NCBI GenBank assembly: GCA_020849655.1
Contig: JADLFU010000183.1
Coordinates: 1 to 64,000, forward strand
DNA length: 64,000 bases
Source: Polyangiaceae bacterium
Lineage (GTDB): Bacteria > Myxococcota_A > Polyangia > Polyangiales > Polyangiaceae
Direction of reading: 5' to 3'
Below the pieces are notes generated by a model that searched no databases, was not told the DNA's origin, and was given only the letters and a program-made list of their open reading frames with translations. Positions 34,735-43,624 of this stretch are shown here, one piece after another. Each line of letters opens with the position of its first letter. Within the stretch, counting starts at the first letter, position 1. The position numbers were made by a program, and so were the translations under genes.

Positions 34735-36521
34735 GCGGCGTCACGGTCTGCGGATCGCTGTCGAGGTTCCCCGTCTCGCTCGGCCGCGCGATGCACGAGG
34801 CGGGGTACCGCGCGCTCGGGCTCGACTGGATGTACGCGCCGTTCGCGTGCGTCGACGTGCGGGGCGCGCTCTCTGGCATGCGCGCGCTCGGCATCCGCGG
34901 GCTCGGCGTGTCGATGCCGTTCAAGGTGGAGGTCCTCCCGCACCTCGACGCCGTGACGCCGCAGGCCTCGCGCATCGGCGCCGTGAACACGCTCGTCAAC
35001 GACGGCGGCCGCGTCACCGGGCACAACACCGACGCCGCCGGCGCGGTCGAGGCGCTCCGCGAGGTCGTCTCGCTCGAGGGGCGACGGGTGCTCGTGCTCG
35101 GCGCGGGCGGCGCCGCGCACGCCGTCGTCTTCGGGCTGGTCGACGCGGGCGCGCGCGTGACCGTCGCCAACCGCACGCCCGAGCGGGGGCGCGCGCTCGC
35201 GGCGCGGTCGGGCGCGGCGTACGCGGCGTGGGACGCGGCGCTCGCCGGCGACCACGAGGTGCTGGTCCACGCGACGTCGCAGGGCATGGCCGGCGTCGGC
35301 GACGAGTCGCCCGTCCGGGCGGCGAGCCTCACCGCGTCGACGGTGGTGATGGACATCGTCTACAAGCCGATCGAGACGGCGCTCGCCCGCGCGGCGCGCG
35401 AGCGTGGCGCGACGGTGATCACCGGGGAGCGCATGCTGCTCCACCAGGCGATGGGTCAGTTCTCGCTCTACACCGGGCTCGCGGCGCCGCGCGAGGCGAT
35501 GGAGTCGGCGCTCCTCGCCGCGCTCTGTGCGTTACGCGCGCCGCTTCGCCGCCTCGCGCGCGCGCGCCGCGGTGACCGTGTTCGCGAGCAGGCACGCGAT
35601 GGTCATCGGGCCGACGCCGCCCGGCACCGGCGTCAGGTGCCCCGCGCGCTCCGCCGCCTCGGCGAACGCGACGTCGCCGACCAGCTTGCCGTCCGCGCCG
35701 CGGTTGATCCCGACGTCGATGACGACCGCGCCCGGCTTGATCCAGTCGCCGCGCACCAGGTTGGCGCGGCCCACCGCCGCGACGAGCACGTCGGCCTCGC
35801 GGCAGACGGCGGGCAGATCGCGCGTCCTCGAGTGCGCGATGGTGACGGTCGCGTGCTTCGCGAGCAGGAGCTGCGCGATCGGCTTGCCGACGATGTTGCT
35901 GCGACCGACCACGACGGCGCGCGCCCCCGCGAGCTCGACGCCCGACTCGGCGATGAGGCGCATGCAGCCGAGCGGCGTGCACGGGACCAGCGCGGGGTGC
36001 CCCGTCGCGAGGCGCCCGGCGTTCAGCGCGTGGAACCCGTCGACGTCCTTGTCGGGATCGATCGCGCGGAGGACCTCGGCCTCGCGCACCTGCTTCGGCA
36101 GCGGGAGTTGCACGAGGATGCCGTCGACGGCGTCGTCGCGGTTGAGCCGCTCGACCAGCGCGAGCACCTCGGCCTCGGGCGTCTCCGCGGGCAGGCGGAT
36201 CAGCGTGCCCGCGATCCCGCACTCCTTCGCGCTCCGCTCCTTGTTGCGGGTGTAGACGACGCTCGCCGGATCCTCTCCGACGAGCACCACCGTCAAGCCG
36301 GGCGCCCGGCCGTGCGCCGAGGTGAACCCGGCCACGTCCGCGCGGACCTCCGCGCGCACCTTCTCTGCGATCGCCTTGCCGTCGAGGATGTTCGCCATGC
36401 GCCCGGTGTACACCAGCGCCCGTGCGGCGCGAGCGCCCGCTGCTCGGCCGGGAGGCGCGCCCGCGGGATCATCCCCGGCGCAGCCCGAGGCGCGCGCGCG
36501 CCTCCGAGTACTCGTCGGTGA
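34731..36521 (+). CDS. aroE: Shikimate dehydrogenase with very long C-terminal extension
   Basis: Residues 1-265 are a normal shikimate dehydrogenase: [24 protein letters not shown] (substrate site start), [33 protein letters not shown] (NADP-binding loop), VANRTPERG and [15 protein letters not shown]. It reduces 3-dehydroshikimate in aromatic synthesis. Length should be about 270-280, but the frame is open to 36521, with 330 Arg/Ala-rich residues antisense to folD, which has a normal sequence on the other strand. Neither off-frame shows an immediate stop near 35530. An eroded stop codon or an indel is the simplest reading. The conserved enzyme ends near 35530. Confidence 0.85.
   Translation: MSGVTVCGSLSRFPVSLGRAMHEAGYRALGLDWMYAPFACVDVRGALSGMRALGIRGLGVSMPFKVEVLPHLDAVTPQASRIGAVNTLVNDGGRVTGHNTDAAGAVEALREVVSLEGRRVLVLGAGGAAHAVVFGLVDAGARVTVANRTPERGRALAARSGAAYAAWDAALAGDHEVLVHATSQGMAGVGDESPVRAASLTASTVVMDIVYKPIETALARAARERGATVITGERMLLHQAMGQFSLYTGLAAPREAMESALLAALCALRAPLRRLARARRGDRVREQARDGHRADAARHRRQVPRALRRLGERDVADQLAVRAAVDPDVDDDRARLDPVAAHQVGAAHRRDEHVGLAADGGQIARPRVRDGDGRVLREQELRDRLADDVAATDHDGARPRELDARLGDEAHAAERRARDQRGVPRREAPGVQRVEPVDVLVGIDRAEDLGLAHLLRQRELHEDAVDGVVAVEPLDQREHLGLGRLRGQADQRARDPALLRAPLLVAGVDDARRILSDEHHRQAGRPAVRRGEPGHVRADLRAHLLCDRLAVEDVRHAPGVHQRPCGASARCSAGRRARGIIPGAARGARAPPSTRR
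35532..36398 (-). CDS. folD: Bifunctional methylenetetrahydrofolate dehydrogenase/cyclohydrolase FolD
   Basis: The 288-residue protein is full-length FolD, interconverting 5,10-methylene- and 10-formyl-tetrahydrofolate. Visible are [20 protein letters not shown] (catalytic Lys in the middle), [40 protein letters not shown] (nucleotide loop) and [16 protein letters not shown] near the end. ATG 36398 is clear. It lies 70 bp downstream of the methyltransferase gene, on the same strand. Its whole length is covered on the other strand by the over-extended aroE frame; the sequence quality leaves no doubt that folD is the coding strand. Confidence 0.93.
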   Translation of the reverse strand: MANILDGKAIAEKVRAEVRADVAGFTSAHGRAPGLTVVLVGEDPASVVYTRNKERSAKECGIAGTLIRLPAETPEAEVLALVERLNRDDAVDGILVQLPLPKQVREAEVLRAIDPDKDVDGFHALNAGRLATGHPALVPCTPLGCMRLIAESGVELAGARAVVVGRSNIVGKPIAQLLLAKHATVTIAHSRTRDLPAVCREADVLVAAVGRANLVRGDWIKPGAVVIDVGINRGADGKLVGDVAFAEAAERAGHLTPVPGGVGPMTIACLLANTVTAARAREAAKRRA

Positions 36522-37227
36522 TCGCGCCGCGCAGGTCGCGCACGGAGAGCCTCTCGCGGGCGATGTCGCCCTCCTCGCGCGCGAACGCCCAGACGTCGAG
36601 CAGCGGCGCGGGCCGACCGGCGCGCGCGAAGACCTCGACGTGCACGCGCGCGTGGAGCCTCGCCAGCCTGGCGGCGTCCTCGGCGCGCGCCCGGCCCGCG
36701 CTCGGGAACACGACGACGAACCTCCCGCCGGGCGCGAGCGCGCGCGCCGCCGCTCGGGCGTAGTCAAGGACGCCCCCGCGCAGCTCGAACCTGCACGCGC
36801 GCCGCTGCGGATCGGACGGAAGCACCCCGGTGCCGACCGGGAAGTAGGGCGGCGATCCGGTGATGAGCTCGAACGCGGGCAGCGCTCGCTCCTCGAGCGC
36901 GCGCAGATCGCCGCGCAGCAGCTCGATGCGCGGAGGGTCGGGGAGCTCCGCGACGGCGCGCGCGCACATCGCGTGGCTCTCCTCCTGCGCCTCGACGCCG
37001 AGCGAGAACGCAGGGCGGAGCGCGTGCGCCGTCAACAGGAGGACGGTGCCCACGCCGCACCCGAGATCGAGGTAGCGCGCGGGCGGCGCCTGCGAGACGC
37101 GCGCCGCGAGCCACGCCGTCACGACGTCGTCCGTGCTCGCGCGGTGACCGCCCGATCTCTGGTAGAACGACCAGTCGCCCACGAGCTCCTCGCGCGCGGC
37201 GTCGGCGGGCCACGGCGTCGCGCTCAC
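36469..37227 (-). CDS. TrmN6-like N6-adenine methyltransferase
   Basis: The 252-residue protein has a class I SAM-binding fold: [14 protein letters not shown] (motif I, near residue 53) and [10 protein letters not shown] (motif II). [11 protein letters not shown] near 130 is the (N/S)PPY motif of amino-methyltransferases. The start block [19 protein letters not shown] matches the TrmN6/YfiC family, which modifies A37 of tRNA-Val or related RNA. The substrate is inferred from family only. GTG 37227 overlaps the stop of the acyltransferase gene, so it closes the leftward six-gene operon from 41770. Confidence 0.85.
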   Translation of the reverse strand: MSATPWPADAAREELVGDWSFYQRSGGHRASTDDVVTAWLAARVSQAPPARYLDLGCGVGTVLLLTAHALRPAFSLGVEAQEESHAMCARAVAELPDPPRIELLRGDLRALEERALPAFELITGSPPYFPVGTGVLPSDPQRRACRFELRGGVLDYARAAARALAPGGRFVVVFPSAGRARAEDAARLARLHARVHVEVFARAGRPAPLLDVWAFAREEGDIARERLSVRDLRGAITDEYSEARARLGLRRG

Positions 37228-37952
37228 CGCGCGGCCAGCTCCGCGCGGTAGGGGGCGAGCACCGACTCCAAGGCGTCGAACGTCGCCTGGCGCACGCGCG
37301 CGACGTCGGCCGGATCCTCAGGATCGCCCGCGGTGTCGACTGGAGGCAGCGCGTGGTAGCGGAGCGGGACGTCCCGCGGGACGAGCGACGCGACGATCGG
37401 GAGATCGTACCGCGCGTCGCCGAGCAGCGCGCGGCCGAGCCACGGCTCGTGCGCGATGACAGAGAACAGCTCGTCGATCCCGAGGGCCGCCATGGGCACG
37501 ATCGGCGCGCGGGCGCGCATCGCCACCCGCGCGAACCCCGCGCGCTCGCCCCACCGCAGCGTGTACGCGTCGCGCGCGAGCTTGAACGAGTCGTCGACCC
37601 CGCCCGGGTACACGCCGACCAGCTCGCCCTCCGTGAGCAGGCGCGTCGCGGCCTCGGGCTCGCCCGGCACGGCGCCGATCGCGTCGAAGAGCGCCCGCGC
37701 GAACGGCGCGCGGAACAGGTTTCGCTCCGCGAGGAACCTCGGCGCGCGCCCCACCTCGAGCTGAAGGAGCGCCGTCAGCACGATCGAGTCGACCCCGAGC
37801 AGCGTGTGGTTGCCGACGAGCAGTGCGGCGCCCTCTCGTGGCACGTGCTCCGCGCCCGTCAGGGTCGCGCGGAACCGCTCGCGGATCAGCCGCGCCACGC
37901 GCTTGCCCGCGAGCGTCGCGGCGAACCTGTCGAGCAGCGTCGGCGTCGTCAC
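37224..37952 (-). CDS. Lysophospholipid acyltransferase (PlsC-like)
   Basis: The 242-residue protein has the acyltransferase pattern: GAALLVGNHTLLGVD (about residues 42-56), with a His and Asp separated by five residues rather than the usual four. Further blocks are FLAERNLFRAP, GEPEAATRLLTEGELVGVYPGG and RARAPIVPMAALG. This HX5D variant occurs in a subgroup of membrane acyltransferases. It probably acylates a lysophospholipid or another lipid alcohol. Its gene overlaps both neighbours by four bases, with the OYE-like gene upstream. Confidence 0.8.
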   Translation of the reverse strand: MTTPTLLDRFAATLAGKRVARLIRERFRATLTGAEHVPREGAALLVGNHTLLGVDSIVLTALLQLEVGRAPRFLAERNLFRAPFARALFDAIGAVPGEPEAATRLLTEGELVGVYPGGVDDSFKLARDAYTLRWGERAGFARVAMRARAPIVPMAALGIDELFSVIAHEPWLGRALLGDARYDLPIVASLVPRDVPLRYHALPPVDTAGDPEDPADVARVRQATFDALESVLAPYRAELAAR

Positions 37953-39388
37953 GGGGCCTCGTCGAGCGGCACGTCGACCGACACCGACGGGCCCACCGGC
38001 CCGCGGCGGCCCGCGAGATCGTAGGGCCGGAGCGCGTAGCGGTACGTGTGTCCCCCCGTGATCTCGCGGTCCTCGAAGCGCAGCGACCGCCCACGCACCG
38101 ACGCGCGGTGGAGCAGGAGGTCGTGCCCGGTGGCGCGCAGCAGCTGGAACCCATAGGGCGCGGCGTCGGGGGCGGTCCAGGTCACTACGATCTGTCCGTC
38201 AGCGTAGCGCGCGCTCGGCGCGAGCGGGGCACGGGCGGGCGGTCCGCCTTCGGGCGCACGAGGGGCCTGCAGCGAGCCCTTCGGCCACAGGGTGCAGACC
38301 ACCTTGCGAAAGGACTCGTCGAGCGCCTTGCAGACGTTGCCGTACTGGCAGCGCACGACCTCGTCGTCGCGGCCCTCGCGCCACTTCCTGGGCAGATCCG
38401 GGTCGGCGAGCAGCGCGCGGGCCATGCCGACGAGATCGACGTCCCCTCGCTCGAGCGCGCGCTCCGCGAGCTCGCGCGTCGCGATCTTCCCGGCGCCGAC
38501 GACCGGCGTCTGGAGGCCCGCGGCGCGCAGGTGGCGGCGCACGTGCGCGGCGAGGTGCAGGTTCGCGCCGTCGGGGTAGGCCGCGCCCGGCATGCACCGA
38601 TCGCCCGAGTAGCCCGTGTAGGGATAGAGCGGCGCGCCGTCGCGCTTGACCGCGTCCTCGAACTTGCCGCCCGCCGAGAGCGACACGTACGCGGCGCCTA
38701 TCCGCGCGAAGCGCTCGGCGATCTCGGCGGCCTCGATCGCGGTGTAGCCGTCCTTGATGGCCTCGTCGGCGACGAAGCGGACGCCGACCGGGAACCCCTC
38801 GCCCACCTCGCGCCGCACCGCCGCGAAGACCCGGGTCGGCAGCCGCAGGCGGTTCTCGAGGGTGCCGCCGTACGCGTCGCGCCGCGGGTTGAGCCGCGAG
38901 AGGAAGCTGGAGAGCGTGTACGCGTGCGCCATGTGCAGCTCGACCCCGTCGAACCCCGCCGCCCGCGCGCGCGCCGCCGCCGCCGCGTACGCGCCGACGA
39001 CGCCGTCGAGGTCGCCGTCGGACAGCGAGTCGATCGTCTGGCGCCAGCCGCTCCGCGCGACCTTCAGGAAGTGGATGATCTGCGGGAAGATCTTGCTCGG
39101 GGACGCGTCGTGGCACGCCGCCGCGAGATCGCGCAGGCCGGGGAGGAACGCGTCGCTGCAGACGCGCAGCAGCGGCCCGCTCTTCGCGTCGTGCACCGCC
39201 ATCGCCTCGACGACGACGAGGCCCGCCTCGCCCTCCGCGAAGCGCACGTACCGATCCCGGACGTCGCGGTTGACGTGGCCGTCCTCGCCCGAGAGGCGCG
39301 TCACCATCGCCGGCACGACGACGCGGTTGGGCAGCGTGAGCCCCGACGAGAGCCGCAGCGGCGACAGGACCGGCGAGGCCGCGCTCAC
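37949..39388 (-). CDS. OYE-family NADH:flavin oxidoreductase fused to a fibronectin type III-like domain
   Basis: Residues 1-355 form an Old Yellow Enzyme TIM barrel: LPNRVVVPAMVTRLS, FDGVELHMAHAYTLSSFLS, RRDAYGGTLENRLRLP, GVRFVADE and a flavin-phosphate block near DLVGMARALLADPDLP. Cys ligands in RCQYGNVCK and VVCTLWP recall Fe-S-containing relatives such as 2,4-dienoyl-CoA reductase, but one of the usual four cysteines appears missing. After a Pro-rich linker, residues of about 385-479 resemble a fibronectin type III fold (QIVVTWTAPDAAPYGFQLL, GHTYRYALRPYDLAGRRG), an unusual fusion. GTG 39388 overlaps the acyl-CoA dehydrogenase stop. Confidence 0.8.
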   Translation of the reverse strand: MSAASPVLSPLRLSSGLTLPNRVVVPAMVTRLSGEDGHVNRDVRDRYVRFAEGEAGLVVVEAMAVHDAKSGPLLRVCSDAFLPGLRDLAAACHDASPSKIFPQIIHFLKVARSGWRQTIDSLSDGDLDGVVGAYAAAAARARAAGFDGVELHMAHAYTLSSFLSRLNPRRDAYGGTLENRLRLPTRVFAAVRREVGEGFPVGVRFVADEAIKDGYTAIEAAEIAERFARIGAAYVSLSAGGKFEDAVKRDGAPLYPYTGYSGDRCMPGAAYPDGANLHLAAHVRRHLRAAGLQTPVVGAGKIATRELAERALERGDVDLVGMARALLADPDLPRKWREGRDDEVVRCQYGNVCKALDESFRKVVCTLWPKGSLQAPRAPEGGPPARAPLAPSARYADGQIVVTWTAPDAAPYGFQLLRATGHDLLLHRASVRGRSLRFEDREITGGHTYRYALRPYDLAGRRGPVGPSVSVDVPLDEAP

Positions 39389-40542
39389 CGCCGCACCAGA
39401 TCGCCGCCGATGATGAGGCGCTGGATCTCGCTCGTCCCCTCGTAGATGCGCAGCGGACGGATCTCGCGGTACAGGCGCTCGACGACGCTGCCCGACACGA
39501 CGCCCATCCCCCCGAACAGCTGCACGGCGTCGTCGACGACGCGCTGCGCGCTCTCGGTCGCGAAGAGCTTCGCCATCGACACCTCCGTCGAGGCCCGCGC
39601 CGCGCCCGCGTCCTTCGCGTGGGCCGCGCGCGCGACGAGCAGCCTCGACGCGTCGAGGAGCGTGGCCATCTCCGCGAGCTTGCTGCGCACGACCGGCTGG
39701 TCCGAGAGCGGCTTGCCGAACTGCGTGCGCGCCCTCACGCGGGCGACGGCCTCGTCGAGCGCGCGCCCCGCCATCCCGCACGCCGCCGCGCCGACGGTCA
39801 CGCGGAAGGTGTCGAGCGTGCGCATCGCCAGCTTGAACCCGCCGCCCTCCGCGCCGACCCGCGCGCCGCGGGGCACCTTCGCGCCGTCGAAGCGCAGCCG
39901 GCCGATCGGGTGCTCGACGCCGAGCTGCATCGGCTCCTCGGTGAGGCCCGGCGTCCCGCGCTCCAGCATGAAGGCGGTGATCCCGTCGCGGCCGCGGGCC
40001 GGATCGACGGTCGCGAAGACGATGAAGTGCGTCGCGATCCCGACGTTGGAAATGAAGACTTTCTCGCCGCGCAGCACGTAGCCGTCGCCGTCGGGCGTGG
40101 CGGTCGTCGCGATCGCGGCGACGTCGCTGCCGGCGTCCGGCTCGGTGAGCGCGAACGCGCCGACGCCCGACCCGTCGGCCACGCCGGGCAGCACCCGCGC
40201 GCGCTGCTCGGGCGTCCCCTCGAGCACGATCGGATACGAGCCCAGCCCCTGCACCGCGAGGATGGAGTCGGCCGTCGGCGACACGTACGCGAGCGCCTCC
40301 CGCGCGAGGCAGAGCCCCCGCACGTCGACGGCCGACGGCGAGGCGGGCTGGCCGATCGCGGCGCCCCCCAGCGACTCGGGCAGCAGCAGCCTCGTCAGGC
40401 CGAGGTCTGCGAGCGAGCGGGCCAGGCGCGCGGCGTCGTGTCCCGCTCCCTCGAGCGTCGGCGCGAGCCCGGTGAGCCTCGCCGCCAGCGCGTCGTGGCG
40501 CGCCTCGAAGAACGGCCGCGCGATCTCGAGCGTGAGCCTCAC
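39385..40542 (-). CDS. Acyl-CoA dehydrogenase
   Basis: The 385-residue flavoprotein oxidises an acyl-CoA to the enoyl-CoA. Visible are FALTEPDAGSDVAA (near residue 130, the FAD/substrate loop), RGEKVFISNVG, RTQFGKPLSDQP (near 275), QLFGGMGVVSGSVVERLYRE and IYEGTSEIQR, where the Glu is the catalytic base. GTG 40542 overlaps the stop of the enoyl-CoA hydratase gene. A start at 40599 would run 57 bp into that gene and adds an Arg-rich tail, so it was not chosen. The natural acyl chain is unknown. Confidence 0.93.
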   Translation of the reverse strand: MRLTLEIARPFFEARHDALAARLTGLAPTLEGAGHDAARLARSLADLGLTRLLLPESLGGAAIGQPASPSAVDVRGLCLAREALAYVSPTADSILAVQGLGSYPIVLEGTPEQRARVLPGVADGSGVGAFALTEPDAGSDVAAIATTATPDGDGYVLRGEKVFISNVGIATHFIVFATVDPARGRDGITAFMLERGTPGLTEEPMQLGVEHPIGRLRFDGAKVPRGARVGAEGGGFKLAMRTLDTFRVTVGAAACGMAGRALDEAVARVRARTQFGKPLSDQPVVRSKLAEMATLLDASRLLVARAAHAKDAGAARASTEVSMAKLFATESAQRVVDDAVQLFGGMGVVSGSVVERLYREIRPLRIYEGTSEIQRLIIGGDLVRR

Positions 40543-41366
40543 GGGTCGGTCTCGCCACGCGGCGCGCCCACGAAGGCGGGCTCGCGCTTCTGCTTCCACG
40601 CGTCGTGCGCGATCCTGAAGTCGGGGTGGGCCATGCAGATCATCTGCGCCTGCGCCTCCGCCTCGATGGCCTGCGCGAGCGTCATGCCGTGCTCCTGCTC
40701 CAGCATCTGCTTCGTCATCGCGTGCGCGAACGCGGGGCCCGCGGCGAGCTTCTCGGCCATCGCCATCGCCGTCGCCTCGGCCTCCCCCGCGTCGGCGAGG
40801 CGGTTCAAGAACCCGAGGCGCTCGGCCTCCGTCGCGTCGAAGATCTCGCCGAAGAAGAGGATCTCGGCCGCGCGCCCCAGCCCGACGATGCGCGGCAAGA
40901 GGTAGCTCGCGCCCATGTCGGCGCCCGAGAGCCCAACCTTCGGGAAGATGAACCCGAACTTCGCCGTGCGGTCCGCGACGCGCAGATCACACGCCGCGGC
41001 CATCACCGCCCCCGCGCCGACGCACGCGCCGTGGATGGCGGCGACGACCGGCCGGCGGCACGCCCGGATGGCCGCGATCAGCCGCCCCGTCATCCGCGTG
41101 AACTCGAGCAGGCCCGCCGTGTCGCGCGAGAAGAGCTCCGCGATGATTTCGTCCTGGTCGCCGCCCGAGCAGAAACCGCGCCCGCGGCCCGAGAGCACGA
41201 CCGCGCGCACCTCGTCGCACGACGACAGCGCCTCGAAGCACTCGGCGAGCTCGCGGTACACGGTGAACGTCAGCGAGTTGAGGCGCGCCGGGCGCGCGAG
41301 CACGACGCGCGCGACGCCGCGCTCGACCGACAGCTCGAACGACGTGGGGCAGGGGAGCCTGCTCAT
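40539..41366 (-). CDS. Enoyl-CoA hydratase/isomerase family protein
   Basis: The 275-residue crotonase-fold protein has the oxyanion-hole blocks VLSGRGRGFCSGGDQ (near residue 68) and HGACVGAGAVMAAACDLRVA (near 110). FPKVGLSGADMGASYLLPRIVG replaces the Glu-containing loop of classic hydratases. An Asp in that loop suggests an isomerase-like or variant activity. The C-terminal FRIAHDAWKQKREPAFVG matches family members active on CoA thioesters. The TGATG overlap with the RidA gene and the GTGA overlap with acyl-CoA dehydrogenase place it inside the operon. Confidence 0.9.
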   Translation of the reverse strand: MSRLPCPTSFELSVERGVARVVLARPARLNSLTFTVYRELAECFEALSSCDEVRAVVLSGRGRGFCSGGDQDEIIAELFSRDTAGLLEFTRMTGRLIAAIRACRRPVVAAIHGACVGAGAVMAAACDLRVADRTAKFGFIFPKVGLSGADMGASYLLPRIVGLGRAAEILFFGEIFDATEAERLGFLNRLADAGEAEATAMAMAEKLAAGPAFAHAMTKQMLEQEHGMTLAQAIEAEAQAQMICMAHPDFRIAHDAWKQKREPAFVGAPRGETDP

Positions 41367-41770
41367 CAGGCGCGCTCCTCGGGCAGCACCGCGATGGCCT
41401 CGATCTCGACCTTCGCGCGAGGCTCGACGAGCCCCGCGACGCCGACGAGCGCCATCGACGGGTAGTGCCGCCCCATCCGCGCCCGCCACGCCTCGCCGAG
41501 CGCCTTGCCCGCGCCGCGGTAGGCGTCGAGATCGGTCACGTAGATCGTCATGTGCGAGAGGTGCTCGACGTCGCCGCCCGCCGCGCGCACGACGGCGAGC
41601 ACGTTGTCGAGCGCCTGGCCGAGCTGCGGCACGAGCTCGTCGCTCTCGAACTGCTCGCGGGCGTCCCAGCCGATCTGCCCTGCCACCGTGAGCACGCGGC
41701 CCGACGCGAGCACGCCGTTCGAGTAGCCTCGCGGCCGCGGAAACCCAGGGGGGTGAATGATGGTCGCCAT
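41366..41770 (-). CDS. RidA family protein
   Basis: The 134-residue protein has the RidA (YjgF) pattern: a GYSNGVLASGRVLTVAGQIG start, QLGQALDNVLAVVRAAGG and THMTIYV-like MTIYVTDLDAY. A later VEPRAKVEIEAIAVLP ends it, where the family's conserved Arg and Glu lie. RidA proteins hydrolyse reactive enamines and imines, but other RidA-like proteins act as ring or amide hydrolases in pathways. It is the first gene of the leftward operon. The ATG at 41770 was chosen; a GTG further upstream adds only a 13-residue basic stretch. Confidence 0.88.
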   Translation of the reverse strand: MATIIHPPGFPRPRGYSNGVLASGRVLTVAGQIGWDAREQFESDELVPQLGQALDNVLAVVRAAGGDVEHLSHMTIYVTDLDAYRGAGKALGEAWRARMGRHYPSMALVGVAGLVEPRAKVEIEAIAVLPEERA

Positions 41771-41933
41771 CGCGCGCAGCCTGTACGGCGCGTTGGGGCC
41801 GCGAGGCAAGGCCGCCCTGCTGGCGCGCCGCGCCGGCGGGGCGCGTCACGCGGCTCGGGTCGGCCGCCCCTCCAGGAGCTTCCGCCTTTGACGCCGCGTC
41901 GGCGCCGGGCGTAGGTTCGTCCCCACGAACCAC

Positions 41934-42800
41934 GTGGCTAGATTTCGCCTGCGGTTTCTCCTCCAAGAGTTCGATCTCCCCCAGGGCGAGACGATCCTCG
42001 GCCGCAGCCCCGAGTGCCACGTGTCGATCGAGGACCCGCTCGTCTCCCGTCAGCACGCGCGGGTGACCATCCTCGGCGACGACGTCGCGATCGAGGATCT
42101 CGGCAGCCGCAACGGCGTCCGGGTGAACGGCGCCCCCATCACCGGGCGGCACCAGCTCGCGGACGGCGATCGGCTGCGCATCGGCACCCAGGAGCTGGTA
42201 TTTTCGCGCGTCTCCTCCGCGGCGCGCGAGGCGTCGTCGAAGCGCACGGGCTTCCTGCGCCACTGCGGGCAGTGCAACACGCCCTACCCCGAGGAGCTCG
42301 GCGCGTGCCCCTCGTGCGGCGCCGTCGCCCCGCTCGACGAGGAGACGATGAGCGGCATCGTCGGCGAGACGAAGCAGTCCTGGACGCTGCAGCTGCTCGT
42401 CGAGGTGCTCGACAAGGCGCTGTCGGTGGGGCGCGACGTCGACGCCGAGCGCATCCTCCGGCGCGCGACCGCGAGCGTCGACGAGCGGCTCGACGCCGGG
42501 GGCGCGTTCGATCGCCGCCAGATCGACGCGCTCGCCGAGGGCGCCGCGCGGCTCGCGCTGATGCAGCGCGACGCGCGCTGGTGCGGCTGGGTGCTCTCGA
42601 CGTACGCGAGGCTCGCGTGGGTGCCCCGCGCGACCTTCGTCGCCCACGCGCAGGGGCTGCCCGAGGCCGAGGGCGCCGCGCTGCGGCCGGCCGTCGCGGG
42701 CCTCATCGCGGTGCTGCGAGATCGCGGCGGCACGATGATGGACGACGATCTCGCGGGGATGCTGAAGCTCGAGGCGCTCGGCCGGGAGCTCGGCGCCTGA
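41934..42800 (+). CDS. FHA-domain protein with zinc ribbon
   Basis: The 288-residue protein opens with a forkhead-associated (FHA) domain: ETILGRSPECHVSIEDPLVSRQHARV and EDLGSRNGVRVNG, which bind phosphothreonine. A zinc ribbon follows (CGQCNTPYPEELGACPSCG, about residues 107-125), then a helical C-terminal domain of about 145 residues (LLVEVLDKALSVGRDVDAERIL). FHA proteins commonly read the output of Ser/Thr kinases, abundant in myxobacteria; no kinase is in this window. It is the first of two tandem genes with a similar layout. GTG 41934 was chosen and overlaps TGATG with the second gene's start at its end. Confidence 0.88.
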   Translation: MARFRLRFLLQEFDLPQGETILGRSPECHVSIEDPLVSRQHARVTILGDDVAIEDLGSRNGVRVNGAPITGRHQLADGDRLRIGTQELVFSRVSSAAREASSKRTGFLRHCGQCNTPYPEELGACPSCGAVAPLDEETMSGIVGETKQSWTLQLLVEVLDKALSVGRDVDAERILRRATASVDERLDAGGAFDRRQIDALAEGAARLALMQRDARWCGWVLSTYARLAWVPRATFVAHAQGLPEAEGAALRPAVAGLIAVLRDRGGTMMDDDLAGMLKLEALGRELGA

Positions 42801-43624
42801 TGCGGTTCCGCCTTCGCTACCAGCACCACAACCTCGAGCTCGCGCCGGGGCACTTCGTCATCGGCAGGAGCACCGACTGTCAGCTGTCGCTCGATGATCC
42901 GCTCGTCTCCCGCCGGCACGCGCGCCTCGTCGTGACCGACGACTCCATCTACCTGGAGGATCTCGGCAGCCGCAACGGCGTGCTCGTCTCGGGCGCCAAG
43001 GTCGAGGGCAAGCGCCAGCTCGTCGGCGGAGATCGCTTCACCATCGGCAGCCAGGAGATGGTGGTCATCGACTCGCAGGGCTCCGACCGCTCCGTCACGG
43101 GCCCCGCGACGGGCTCGGTCCACGCGACGTTCGCCGGCCCGCTCACGGTGACGTCGATGCCCGCGTTGAAGAGCGATCAGGACGAGGGCTCGCGCAAGGC
43201 CGACGCGTTCAAGCTGCTCGGCGCGGTCGCGGACAAGGCGCTCGCGATGGGCAAGGCGGACGAGGCCGAGCGCATCCTCGGCTCGCTGCTCGGGCAGCTG
43301 ATCGAGCGCGCGCGCGCCGGGGCGAAGCTGCAGCCCGAGGTCATCGAGCAGGCGGCGCGCTACGCGGCCCGCCTGGCCGGCGCGACGGGCAAGGGCTCGT
43401 GGGTCGACTACACGATCGAGCTCTTCGCGCTGCACCAGCGCGTCGTCTCCGCCGTCGTAGTCGACGAGCTGTACGTCAGCGTCCGCCGCGCGAGCGCCGT
43501 GAACCTCGCCCAGCTGCGAGCGTATCTCGCAGCCATGAAGACGGTGTCGACCCAGCTGTCACCGAACGAGCGGTTCCTGCTGCAGCGCGTGGAAGGCCTG
43601 GAGAAGCTGGCGGCGCTGCGCTGA
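42800..43624 (+). CDS. FHA-domain protein, tandem paralogue
   Basis: The 274-residue protein has an FHA domain (GHFVIGRSTDCQLSLDDPLVSRRHAR, then EDLGSRNGVLVSG). A Ser/Thr-rich linker replaces the zinc ribbon of its neighbour, and the same C-terminal helical block follows (FKLLGAVADKALAMGKADEAERILGSLL). The alignable C-terminal parts of the two proteins suggest a tandem duplication followed by loss of the ribbon in this copy. The gene begins at an ATG overlapping the previous stop. Its last 149 bp overlap the DciA-like frame on the other strand. Confidence 0.88.
   Translation: MRFRLRYQHHNLELAPGHFVIGRSTDCQLSLDDPLVSRRHARLVVTDDSIYLEDLGSRNGVLVSGAKVEGKRQLVGGDRFTIGSQEMVVIDSQGSDRSVTGPATGSVHATFAGPLTVTSMPALKSDQDEGSRKADAFKLLGAVADKALAMGKADEAERILGSLLGQLIERARAGAKLQPEVIEQAARYAARLAGATGKGSWVDYTIELFALHQRVVSAVVVDELYVSVRRASAVNLAQLRAYLAAMKTVSTQLSPNERFLLQRVEGLEKLAALR

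Noticed and set aside
37949-40558. One fused protein of acyl-CoA dehydrogenase antisense-like sequence and OYE
   Set aside because: The open frame is continuous, but the acyl-CoA dehydrogenase motifs are in another frame and end with a stop overlapping GTG 39388.
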